Positions 22,050 through 33,900 of a stretch of DNA of 64,000 nucleotides are shown in pieces. The notes beneath the pieces were generated by a model, which worked only from the letters and a program-made list of their open reading frames with translations, searched no databases and had not been told where the DNA came from. Numbering within the stretch: position 1 is the stretch's first letter; each line of letters starts with the position of its first letter. This DNA comes from Paramyrothecium sp. XJ0827 (taxonomy: Eukaryota; Ascomycota; Sordariomycetes; Hypocreales; Stachybotryaceae): the NCBI GenBank assembly GCA_020881915.1, contig JAJFPB010000009.1:124001-188000 (forward strand), in the 5' to 3' direction. A program made the translations under genes and the position numbers.

Positions 22050-23088
22050 TCATTTGCGCCCTGTCTCCATCATGGCGCGGCCTTCAACTATGCCTGGCCA
22101 CAGCTGTACCGCCGCCCCCGTATACAAGTCCTCTGTCACTTCATTCTGATGGCCGTCAAGTATACTGTGCATGTCTGCAAGTTGCTTGGCCACAACCTTT
22201 TCTCTGCAAAACGGATAATCACTACCGTAAAGAATATGACCTGGTTCAGCGAAACCCAGCAGAAGCTGTAGGGGCTCGGTGTAACCGGCGAATGCCACGT
22301 CGAAGTAGAACCCACGTGCTTCCTTCATGAACTCGTCTGCAGACTTATCACCAGCCAAGAGTTGTAAGTCGGAACCCAATTGAGCAACGCGGTTGGCAAT
22401 ATAGGGAAGGGTGCCCCCTCCATGGGGCAATACCACCTTGACGTTGGGGTGGGCTTTGAGAGTGTTGGTCGCAATCAGGTGCACTGCTGCACGCGTCGTC
22501 TCGTGCGTCCAGTCCAGCACTGGCTTCGGGAGAAAATTAGGCTCGAGGATGGGCCGGATGGGACTTTCGATGCCAGGATGGATGAATACTACCGTCTTGT
22601 GCCTGTTCAATTCATCCCAGATGCAAGAGAAATCCGGATGACCGAGGTATTTGTCGCCATAGCTGGTAAGCACATTCACTCCATTGGCCTGCAAGTCCTG
22701 CATGGCATACGCAATCTCGCCAATACAAGCCTGGGCGTCCCCAAACGACGGGACCGTAGCGAAAAATCCAAACCTGCCAGGATGTTTCTTGCATAATTCC
22801 GCAGAGTACTCGTTCATCTGACGACAAAAGGCAGCTGATGACTGGCTATCGCCGATGCTTGTCGCCGGCGCGCCCAGGCTGACAATTGAGAAAGCAATGT
22901 CGTTCCGTTGCATGAAATCAAGGCTATGTTCAGGTGTCCATGGCGGCAACTTCATAGCATTGAGTTGGGGATTCTCATTCCATGCTGGCTGATGTTAGTT
23001 TAAATAGAGACAGCAGTCGTCATTTCCCACCTTTTTTGAATGCTGGGGGAATGATGTGATGATGGATATCAACCTTGTGAGAAGGCAT
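22050..23088 (-). CDS. Amidohydrolase-2 family protein, probable aromatic acid decarboxylase (ACMSD/PatG-like)
   Basis: complement(join(22050..22984,23031..23088)), 330 aa. The 58-nt first exon supplies MPSHKVDIHHHIIPPAFKK, holding the metal-binding H-x-H (His9, His11). A 46-nt intron joins it to AWNENPQLNAMKLPPWTPE. Later motifs are VVFIHPG, VKVVLPHGGGTLPYIANR (metal-site His) and HILYGSDYPFC (metal-binding Asp). These are the residues of the zinc-dependent ACMSD-type decarboxylases, which include 6-methylsalicylate decarboxylase of the patulin pathway. Next to a PKS making an orsellinate-type acid, decarboxylation of that product is the natural inference. Divergently transcribed from the flavin oxidase with a 425-bp shared promoter. 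Confidence 0.85.
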
Positions 23089-23513
23089 TTTTGACTAATG
23101 AGGGATTACTGCGTGGTAAAATATCAGATCTCGTATATTTTGAAATCATGGCTTTCAAAAGGCTGAAGAGTGCAAGAATGTGTCCTTATTTATGCATGGA
23201 AGTAGTGATGTATTTGCTGTGATGTGCGGACACGTAACCGTTGATCGTCTTGGGGCCCACACACAAGCCTGTGGGGTGGCCCCTTAACTGGTTCCGCGAG
23301 ATTATGCTGGTGGAGGATCAAAAGCCGGCAGGGGCCTCTATTGGGGCAGAGATTCAAGTAGACAGGGTCATCCAGCCTGCTTCCTCATGAGTCCATAGAT
23401 GGTGCAGAAACATCGGTCGCTAAGCCCCTGAGTCACACTTGGAAAGCTACAGTCCCACATCTAAATATCTCCACATCATTCTGGAGAAGTCGACCTGCTC
23501 GTGTGCTTGGAAA
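23089..23513. promoter_or_regulatory. Divergent promoter, amidohydrolase (-) / flavin oxidase (+)
   Basis: 425 bp between two oppositely directed cluster genes. A GC-rich block GGGGCCCACA...GGGGTGGCCCC lies at about 23250-23284. Co-regulation is inferred from layout only. Confidence 0.4.
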
Positions 23514-25215
23514 ATGAAGGGCTTATTTCTTCTTTTGAGCGCACTGAAAGGCATTCTTCACGGTGCATCTGCTTTTCAGTCCTATGATCAGGTTGCCCAG
23601 GACTTACGGAGCGCAATTTCCCCAGAGTCAGACGTTCTGATCCTCATGGATGAAAGCTCATGGCCCGATGGATTCACTCCGAGATGGGCCATCGCAAACC
23701 CTCCAACATATAAAATAGCCGTGAAACCGCGCTTCACCATCGATGTTCAGCAGATAGTAAGTGATTTGTCGTTTCTTGTTTTTCCGCCAACACATAATGG
23801 CATCCAACTCGTGTCTAGTCTTGATCCGTTCTTCGGACGGCTTATGGTGTATTTGCTTAGGTTAACTACGCTTCGAAGAATGCTATTCCCTTCCTGGCAA
23901 CTGGAGGAGGTCATGGATACTCTAGCACGCTGAACAAGTTGAAGGATGGCATCACCATAGACTTGGGTCATTTCAATCAAGTCAGCGTGGATGCTGTAAC
24001 TCGCACAATGACCACTGGAGGTGGCGTGAGAAGCACAGAAGTTGTACGCGCCTTGAGCGCTGCCGGAATGGAAGCAAGTAAGTAATAGAACCCAGATTCC
24101 ATCTCTTTGTCTTGTCTCTTACTGGAAAATCATCATAGCCATCGGCCTTTGTATTTGCATCGGTTACTCTGGTGCTACGTTGGGCGGTGGCATTGGCCCA
24201 TACTCTGGCCTCCACGGAGCCCAATCTGACTCATTAATCTCGTTGGAAATGGTCACGGGTCAGGGAGATATTATCGAGGTTTCGAAGGAGGCGCACCCTG
24301 ACCTATTCTACGGCATGAAAGGTGCTGGTGCTAATTTCGGAATTGTGACTGCTCTCACGTATAAGGTCTACCCGGCAACAAACAACGGCATGGCGATGAA
24401 TGCTGATATGACCTTCCCGGGAGCTCTCAACGCCACCCTCTGGCATCTGGCAAAGTCTTTCATTAGCCATCAGCCAAAGGAGCTGAGCATTACTTTCTCC
24501 ATCAGTTACAACGCTACACTCGGATCCATTGTCCTCCTTGCCAACTTCATCTATGCCGGCCCCACAGACAAAGGTACCGAACTTATCAGGCCTTTTTTGG
24601 ATTTGCGTCCTAAAAATCTGAACATTTCGACTGTCCGTTGGAAGGACCTGCCAAAGGTGGCAGTATACGGCCTGCCATTCGCAGGCTGTCGAGGCGGTTC
24701 TTTCTACGTACCCCAGTCCATCAATCTGTATCGGATTGATGTTGACAGCCTCATAAGTGTGGTCAACTACATGAAAGACAGGATGGATGCAGAACCAGTG
24801 CTGCAAACGCTCTTTGTTGCATGGGCTCAATATTCACCCTATGGCTTCCAACAGTATTCGCAAATGTCCTCGGCCTTTCCACATCGTGATGTAGTGGTTT
24901 TTGTGTAAGTGAAAAATGTCTGAAAGTTTCGATGAGATTAGACAGCTGATGGAACTGCAACAACTTGTTAGCCAGGTGGATGGCTTTGCTGTCAATCGAG
25001 CACAAGTCCCTGCAGTGGACTCCTTTGGTCGAGAACTACGTGCAAAACTTCAAAAAGGTAGCGGGCGAACAGATCTCTCAGTCTACGTGAACTTCGCCCA
25101 CGGCGATGAGACCGCCAAGGCCTGGTACTCATCCGAGAAACTCTATAAACTTCGAAAACTTAAGAAGAGTTATGATCCGAATTACTTGTTCTCATTTTAC
25201 AACCCAATAGTATAA
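23514..25215 (+). CDS. FAD-linked (berberine-bridge-type) oxidase, secreted
   Basis: join(23514..23756,23861..24077,24139..24904,24972..25215), 489 aa. Signal peptide MKGLFLLLSALKGILHGASA. The FAD domain shows FLATGGGHGYSSTLNKL with His99, and after intron 2 IGLCICIGYSGATLGGGIG with Cys158: the two residues that bind FAD bicovalently in BBE-like enzymes. The substrate domain ends with YVNFAHGDE and the BBE C-terminus YDPNYLFSFYNPIV. The last intron could use an acceptor at 24941 (37 nt) or 24971 (67 nt). Both are in frame; the longer is preferred as 37 nt is below normal fungal size. Such enzymes oxidise alcohols or phenols or form C-C/C-O bonds in fungal clusters (PatO is an analogue). Confidence 0.87.
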
Positions 25216-25376
25216 GCAGGGTAGTCATACATATCTATGTGAGAAAGTTACTGTCAATTACCAAGCCAACTTCCGTCAGAGTAGAATGGTAAATTATCTT
25301 CATTGTAAGGGACAAAATGCCAAAAAGGCAGGAAATTCTGTCCTTTAAGTCCAACAATTCAAAATGCCGAGTTTCT

Positions 25377-27081
25377 TCATCTGACACGAGCAGAGATATG
25401 AACAAAAAGTGGTTTTGGCTCAAAGACAAGATATGCCTTCTGGTCCAGCCATCCATCTTCCTTGCCTACTAAAGTCAAGTCGAATTTCCACAAGAGTTTT
25501 GCAAGTATTACTCTTGCCTGAGTAAGGAAAACCCTGTTCAAGTTTAGTGAATATCAACAGAAGATGTTAAAAGACACGAAAGGGACAGTTTTGAAAGTCG
25601 TACCTCGCTCCAATGCAGTTGCGTGGACCAACTGAAAATGGAAAGAATGATTCTCTCGAATCTCGATCGAACCGGCTATCGTAACGCGGGTCTATTTTGG
25701 GTAAAAAACGTTCAGGATGGAATACTAAGGGATTTACCCAGAGTGCCGGACTATGATTGATATTTTGAAGGTTAACGCCGATAACGGTCTATGAGATGGA
25801 ATTAGCACAGAAACTACACTTCAGAACCCCAGTGTAGGACTTACATTGCCTGGAATAAAATTTCCGTCTATAATTCTTCCCTCGGGCGGAATCAACCTGG
25901 GCAGACTGATTGGAGTTGGGTGATGAAGGCGAAGAGCCTCATTGATCACGGCTTCGAGATAGGTAAGTCCTTTGGTAGACTGGACGGTGATCTCTTCAGC
26001 CGTCTCGAAGCGACTACGAATCTCGTGATTGAGCTCATCTAGCTTCGATCTCTCGTGCAGCAGGAGGTAAATACTGGTGGTCAAAGCCACAGTAGTAAGC
26101 TGACAGTCGGCAATAACGAAAGCTAAGCCATTAGTCACGACTTCATTCTTCGAAATTCCTTTGTTGCCACTTTCATCAACTTTGCCAATTACAGGCGTCA
26201 AGAAGTCTGACCTGGTAAGGGAAGGATTTTTGTTCATCAGGCGGCGTTCGATTTTCTCCGTAGTTATACGCCAGTTTCTCTGACGCTTTTCTCCGGTAAG
26301 TTTGAGCAGAAACAAACCCAAGACGATATCGAGAGGGCGAAATCGGCTTAGGCAATTCCGAATAGTACCATACTTCGCGTGAAAGAAGAAGGCAGAGATC
26401 TCATCGTGTTCATTTTTCTGTTCGAGACCGTTGAAAGACTCTCCGAAACTCAGATCTGTAATGATGTCGAAGGTGGCGTAGCCCAAATATTTCTGTAAAT
26501 CAATGAAACTTGCATTTTGTCCCTCCCGTTGGAGGCGTGATACAAGCTTATCAGCATGGCTCTCGATTATAGATGCCTGATCTCGTAGTGCTTTATCCGA
26601 GAAGCCATTGACAAGTACTGCACGAAGGCGCTTATGGTCTTGGCCAGCAGCTGTGAAAAGTGAATGGGCGCCATTCAGTGGAGGCGTTTGGCTATGGGGA
26701 TCTTTAGGAAGGACAGGCTTCGTCACATAAAGATCTTGCCATACTGATGGCGAGATGGTGGTTAACTCGTCCGGTGCAATGCGTATTGTGGTTCCATATT
26801 GCTCGTGGAGCTGGTCAAGGACTTGGGATATGTCGCCTCGAATGACGTGCCACGCCCATGGCAGCCGTGAAATAGCCCAGGTTCTAGGTCCAGGATAATG
26901 CGAGAGGGGATGAAAGAAGATATTGTAGATGGAGAAGCCAGCGGCAAACTAGGTAAACATGAGTATCAAAGTAGATTACGGGAGAAGAAAGACACAGTAG
27001 ACCAACCACAATGTAGGTTCCAATCACCAAGCCGAGCAACGGGATACTCGAAAACGAAGGGATTGCATTTATTGTCGACAT
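25377..27081 (-). CDS. Cytochrome P450 monooxygenase with atypical I-helix
   Basis: complement(join(25377..25533,25604..25788,25845..26948,27007..27081)), 506 aa. Exon 1 is an N-terminal membrane anchor (IPLLGLVIGTYIV). Exon 2 starts FAAGFSIYNIFFHPLSHYPGP, the proline-rich hinge. ExxR is EALR. The haem loop FFPFSVGPRNCIGA carries the thiolate Cys451, and the L-helix QARVILAKLLWKF follows after the last intron. The I-helix reads FVIADCQLTTVALTT, where related P450s have A-G-(S/x)-(E/D)-T-T: the acidic residue before the Thr pair is Leu and one residue appears inserted. All splices are in frame, so the gene looks intact. An ER-anchored oxidation of the polyketide is expected. Convergent with the flavin oxidase and divergent from the PKS. 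Confidence 0.88.
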
Positions 27082-27947
27082 TATGAGCTGAAGGTATGGC
27101 TTGCACAATACTTTTCTCTGGAATATGCCTTTAACACTTCGGCAGGCTAAATTACAATCCAGAGTATTGAATTGCCAGTTGAGTAAAGTGTCTTGGTGAA
27201 GCATGAGTGATGAGAGAAATATACTGTTGTGCCGCTTAATAAGGTTATTTCCTCTTGCAGTATTATGAGTTCATGGACAATTGCGTTTTTCTGGTGTGGG
27301 AAAGGCTCAGTATCCGTCCATCTCGTAAGATTCTGCCTCCATCCTCCGCTTTCGGTGTAATCGTTCCCGCTTCTACGCTTGCTGTTGAGTTGGTTGCTTT
27401 GCAGGTACAAACCTTGGTCATCTGCTCTTCTCAGGGGTTAAGTATTCTGCAGGATTCCTGCATGCATTACGTGTCTTCATGCAGGAAGAGGAAAGAGGGG
27501 TGCTTCTGCTGCTGAACGAGGGCCCAGTTTGAGAGGAGTGCAACTTTCTGAACATGTCTATACACACACCACATCGTCATGCGTAAGATACCAGGGTGTG
27601 GCGTGTTCGCCCAAAAGTTGGTTAACAACGATCTCGTCGGATCCTGGTTTTGGTCCTCGGAAGTGGTAATCCGTCACAGCTGGTCTGTTCGACCCATGTA
27701 TCGGCTGCAGCAAGCTCAACCACCAGTTGGCCCTTATCTTGTGAGCGCTGGTCACGGGAGCTCTTAGTAAGCTGCACACAACACTCCACCAGTAACACTT
27801 CGATCATCAGTTGACTTCGCAAACTATAAGTACTTGAAGTGGTCCTGATGCACCGTCTGTGAACAGACAAAGACATCCTATTTCCAAGTGCATATCCAGT
27901 TATTTCGACACGGAACGAAACCTCTATATCACGACAAGAGGAACCAA
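27082..27947. promoter_or_regulatory. Divergent promoter, P450 (-) / PKS (+)
   Basis: 866 bp between the P450 and PKS starts. TATAAG at 27825-27830 lies about 120 bp before the PKS ATG. Open frames here have no family similarity. Candidate site for the cluster regulator, inferred from layout. Confidence 0.45.
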
Positions 27948-30900
27948 ATGGCCGATTCACTGTCTGGAGCGTTCTTCTGCCCCCAAAGCAAGTCTCCAGA
28001 CGAGGAGTATCTTGTTGGCTTGCATGCATCCCTGAAAAATAACAGCTATGGTCGTGCTCTTCTCGACAAAGTTTCGACTCTGGCTACTGATGAGTTATGG
28101 GCGGTATTTGCTACTGCACAACCTAGTGTCCAAGCTCTGAAACATGGACCATCATATTGTGAAATGTTTCGCAGATGGGCTTCAGATGGGGATTCAAAGG
28201 CTTTGGCATCTGCTCGCTCTGGCATAGTTGCTCTGCCGCTGCTCATGATTCTACAAGTGGGACAGTATTTGCGATACCTCGAAATTCGCCACCTCTCTCA
28301 CCAAGATTTCCTGGCGGCTGTGCAGCATGCTGGAGGACTTCAAGGTTATTGTGGAGGGTTGCCTGTAGCCGTGGCTATTAGCTGCGCCCAGGATCTTGGA
28401 GAATTGGTCGAAAATACTGTCCGTGTGATTCAAATTCTAATTGGGGTGGGTGCCTATAGCGAGGCTGCGAATGATACTGGTGGAGACGGCTCTACGACGC
28501 TGGCTATGTATCTCAAATACGAAGGCCAAGGCGATGACATCACTCGCTTATTTCCGGGAACATACGTTTCTGCCATCACGGAGCCTCGATCAATCAGCAT
28601 AGTTGGACCCGCGCAGACACTCGATCAACTCTTTCAATATTCTCGTGGTTTAGGCCTACAGGTTCAGAGTATGGACATACGTGGAAAAGTCCACAACCCA
28701 GAAAACATTCAGATTGCAGAAGATCTATGCAAAATTTGTCGCGAACAACCTAATTTGCGACTGCCTGATGCTTCACAGCTTCAGGTTACCGTTAGGTCAA
28801 ACAAGAACGGAGCTCGTCTGTCTCACGGCTCCCTGGCAGATGAAATAATTACAACCATATTGGCATCAAGGTGCAACTGGTACACGCTTCTCATGCAAGT
28901 AGCGGAAGATATAGAGCGTTCAATGAGGCTTACGAATGAATTCGTTGTTTTCGGAATGAACGACTGCGTGCCTTTGTCGCCATTTCGTGCTGGGCCATCA
29001 AAGTCGTACAGGGTGTTCAAAACAGAAGCTCGTCAGTTCATCACGCGAGCCAATAAAGTACCTAGCCCAAAGACGCCACTGCTAGATAATCCTGAACTCC
29101 CAGAAGATGCAGTAGCGATCATTGGAGCATCGTGCCGCTTTCCAGGAGCAGATAATCTGGAGGACTTATGGGAACTACTGAAAGATGGGAAAGATCGCCA
29201 TATTGCGCCACCCATTGATAGATTTGATGTGAAAGGTAGTTTCCGAGCATCGCAGAGCGGCAACTCTGCCACAGGGGGCCAATTTTTCGGAAACTTCCTC
29301 GATGACATAAGGCGATTTGATAACAAATTCTTTGGTATCAATTCTCGTGAAGCCATGAACATGGACCCACAGCAGCGGATCCTTCTCGAGCTCTCAGTCG
29401 AAGCTTTAGATGATGCAGGATACTTGGCTACCCACCGCCGAGAGGCTGGTGATAATATCGGTTGTTTTATTGGTGGCAGTCTGACAGAGTATCTTGACAA
29501 CACAAGTGCTTATGCCCCAACAGCATACACTGCGACGGGGACCATTCGAGCTTTCCTTTGCGGACGCCTCAGTTATTATTATGGATGGTCTGGTCCAGCT
29601 GAGGTCATTGATACAGCCTGCTCATCTTCGTTGGTTGCAATAAACCGTGCTTGTAAAGCTATCCAAGCTAGGGAGTGCCAGGTGGCGCTGGCTGGGGGGA
29701 TTAATGCCTTGACAGGGGTAAATAACTTCCTGGATCTGAAAAAGGCTGGTTTCCTAAGTCCCACAGGGCAATGCAAGCCCTTCGACGATACGGCAGATGG
29801 ATATTGCCGCTCAGAAGGCGGCGGTCTTGTGGTTTTGAAGAGTCTAAAACAAGCGATGAAGGACAAAAACAATATCCTAGGCGTCATATCCGGCATAGCT
29901 ACAAACCAAGGGGGGTTATCAACTTCAATCACCGTCCCACAAGCCACAGCACAGCAAAAGCTGTATCGAAAGGTTCTTCAACAAGCTGCTATTGATCCTC
30001 AACAAGTTACATATGTGGAAGCTCACGGGACCGGGACTCAAGCCGGGGATCCAATAGAATTGAACAGTATACGATCTGTCTTTGGGAGCTCCTCGAGGGA
30101 AAACACTCTCTTTATTGGTTCAATTAAAGGCAACATTGGACACTGCGAAACGGCTGCTGGGGTAGCAAGCCTACTTAAGGTTCTTGCAATGATAAAATTC
30201 CGCACCATCCCACCCCAGGCGAGCTACAGCCAGTTAAATCGGAAAATAAGACCTCTGGAGCCTGAAAATCTTGCGATAGCCCAAAAAGCTCATCATTGGG
30301 GTGCACCATTTAAGGCAGCTCTTGTGAACAGCTATGGAGCCGCCGGTTCGAACTGTGCTCTATTGTGCTGCGCAGCGCCTGAGGAACCAAGACAAAAATC
30401 AGTTACACACCACGAGATGATGTTTCCTCTTTGTCTCAGTGCTGCGTCGGATACTAGTCTTACTTACAACATCGACGCGCTGGTTGGCTTTCTGCGTCGA
30501 GAGAGCGCACATCTCAGCATTGAAAATGTTGCATTCACTTTGAATGAACGACGTCAGCGACATAACTTTGCGGCAAGCATAAATGCAAGAGACATCAAAG
30601 ACGCAATCAACCAGCTTCAGAATGCACAATGCTTAACTCGCTTTAGGCTGGATACGAAAGTCCTCCCAGTTGTTCTTACTTTCAGTGGACAAATTGGCAC
30701 CAAAGTTGCCATGGATAAACTGCTATATAGTAGTGTGCCAAGATTCCGGCACTATGTTGATGCTTGCGACAAGCTGCTCCAAAAAATAGGGTATCCACCT
30801 ATTGTTCCAGCAATATTTCAAACCGATGCAATTCGAAACACATGCACTCTACAATGTTGCGTTTTCGCCATGCAATATGCTTGTGCGCAGTCTTGGTTGG

Positions 30901-33900
30901 ATGCTGGGTTGAAGCCGCATGCCATTATTGGTCACAGTTTTGGAGAACTCACTGCGCTTGCAGTTTCTGGTGTCCTTTCACTTTCCGATGCAATTAAGCT
31001 GGTAGCCTTGAGGGGCCATCTTATAGATACCACATGGGGGGATGAGAAGGGATCGATGTTAGCCCTGGAATGCACGGTAGAAGACTTCAACGACCTGTCC
31101 TCACGCCTTCTCAGAACTCAAACAAACGACGATCAAATTGAAATTGCCTGCTATAACTCGCCTCATTCACAAGTAGCTGTTGGCACATCGAAAAGCATCT
31201 TGGCTGCGGAAGAGTTATTGAGAAACGATCCTAGATTTCGCAATATCCGAGCTCGGCGTCTTGAAACAAGCCATGGCTTCCATTCAGCCCTAGTTGAACC
31301 TATCCTGGCCGACTTGGAAGCCTTCTGCGATACCTTGGAATGGAGACAACCTAGTATACCTCTCGAATTATGCTCATCAAATGTCACGAAATTGGTGCCC
31401 CCTTATAGTGCCACCAGACATGCTCGAGGTCCTGTTTTCTTCTTCAAAGCTATCCAAAACCTGGAGCAGGCTCTTGGTCCGTCGATTTGGCTAGAAGCAG
31501 GAATGGACACACCTATTACCTCGATGGTGAGAAGAGCCTGCCACAACCCTGACGCGCACGTTTTTCAACCTATGAAAACACGAGGGAATCAGAAACCCAC
31601 TGATGGGATAGCCGATGTCGTATCGAGTCTTTGGAAACAAGGTCTCTCACTATCGCACTGGTACTTTCTACCTCAAACAGATCCTCCAATCAAACAAATT
31701 TGGTTGCCTCCATATCAGTTCGAAAAAACACCTCATTGGCTTGACCACGCTGACCGAGTTATCGAGACGCAACAGATGTTTTCGAACAAGGCTTCGGGAC
31801 TGTCACCGAAGGAAGAGACGTCACAATTAGTGACAATGATACAGAGATCAAATCAAGATTCTCAATGTACAGAGTTCGCCGTACATACACGGAGTGAAAG
31901 GTTTCAGAAAATTGTTCACGGCCATTCCGTGCGGTCAAGGCCCCTCTGCCCTGCTGCACTGTATATGGAATGTACTACAATGGCTTTACAACAGCTAGGA
32001 AACCTTCCAACCTGTGAATCCAGCCTTGCGTTTGAGAGCCTCCAGTTTCACAAGGCTCTGAGCACTAATCCGCGAGGAATGGTTATTTTGATGCTGAATG
32101 AAACCGATGAGAAGCACTCCTGGGAATTTGAATTCCGTTCCGTCCCTACCAATGGCTCAGATACCAAGACCATTAATCATGCTAATGGGGTTGTCTCCTG
32201 GAAACGGAAGCCGTTACTGGAACCGTTCCAACGGTTTGTTTGCTCCGCACAACAACAAATTAAGAACAACATTGATGCCGAAAAATTACTGAAAAGGAGA
32301 GCATACAAGCTCTTCTCACGTGTTGTAGAATATGAGACATTCTTTCAAGGAATTCAGTCCATAACTATAAGCGAACAGGAGGCAATTGCAACGATCCAAA
32401 TACCCTCTGCTCAGCCGCATCGGGGTGATAGTGCTGGATGGAAGATTTGCGATACGATTACAGTAGACACTTTTATTCAGGTCGCTGGCTTACTCATGAA
32501 TAGCGGCGAGTCCGTATCTCGAAACGAGGTGATGGTAATGGTTGGCCTTGAGTACGCGATCATCTCCGCTGCATGCAACATGGATAGCCCAAAGCAATGG
32601 ACAGTATATGCCAGAACTGTCTCTTCACTCGACCAGCAACCCAGTGCTGATATATTCATATGTGCTGGCTCGGGCGAGGTGGTATCAATGCTCTGTGGTT
32701 GTCGTTTTACAAAGCTATTGACCTCAAAACTTGAACAAATCCTGGATTCGGCTATTCTAGAATATGCGGTGTCGTTAAATGCAACGGCCAAATCTGGGAA
32801 CAATCCAACTATCAAGGATCTTAATATCAATGGAAATACGACAATCTCCGTGACAAATATATCGGCACCGGACTCGGGTGCTGGTTATGCCATGATGAGA
32901 GACCTGGTTGGGAGCTTCACAGGAATGACCCCAACAGACATTACGGAACACTCGACTTTCGCTGAGTTGGGTATTGACTCGCTGGCATCTGTCGAGCTTG
33001 TATCTGAACTGACTTCGAAGTTTAATGTTGAAATTCAAGTCGCCGATTTGTTAACCTGTACCTTCGGCAGCCTGTGTGCGCGCGCCGGACTTGCGGGATC
33101 ATCAGCAGTTCTCGATAAAGACGTGAAAGTCACCCAATCATCACCTGAGATCTCTGACGGATCTGATGCCCTACATACTAGCCATGCTCCTGTTGAGCTT
33201 AAATCCAAGGCTATTGAATTCTTGGATATATTATCTCAATTCTCCGGTGTTGCAGCGCACGAGATCCAACCGGCGTTTTTCCTCTCTGACCTTGGAGTAG
33301 ATTCATTGTCCGTAATCGACTTGAAACAAGGGCTCGAAGAAAAGTTTTCTTTACAGTTGGATAACCCGATTCTTGAATGCAGGGTCGAGGAAGTTATGTC
33401 ACTCCTGGACATATCTGAAGGCTTTCCAAGCCAAGCTCTTTCGGCAATCGATGAGGGCCTTGTATCCAAACCACTTAATAACTTGGCCACAACAGTGAAC
33501 AGGCTGAACTATAAATCGAATCCTCTCGAGACACTCAAAGCCATCAATGACCACTTCCCCACTGCTTCGACAAAGAATGGCTTCAATGATTATTGGACAG
33601 AAGTGGCACCAAGTCAACATGAGCTTCTTATTGCATATATACTCGAGGGATTTTCCCAACTTGGAGTTGATCTCCACAGTCTTCCGCCAGGTGCCAAAAT
33701 ATCCCAAATTCAAACTCAGCACAAGCGGTATGATAAGCTGGTGGCCCGGTTGTGGGTTATTCTCCAAGATTATGGGGTTGTATATCTGAACCAGGACACG
33801 ACAGTCATCATAAGGACGCATAAGCCAATCGAAAGACGGTCGTCCGCTGAACTGCAGGATTCCTTCCAGTCCAAATATCCTCCATATAGGGTGGAAGCGA

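Noticed and set aside
24905..24941. 37-nt intron in the flavin oxidase gene
   Set aside because: Below typical fungal minimum length; the 67-nt alternative (24905-24971) is also in frame and gives a more typical sequence.
27888..27947. PKS start at 27888 giving 20 extra residues
   Set aside because: Position 27888 is GTG, not ATG. The ATG at 27948 (MADSLSG) fits SAT-domain starts and follows a TATA-like site.
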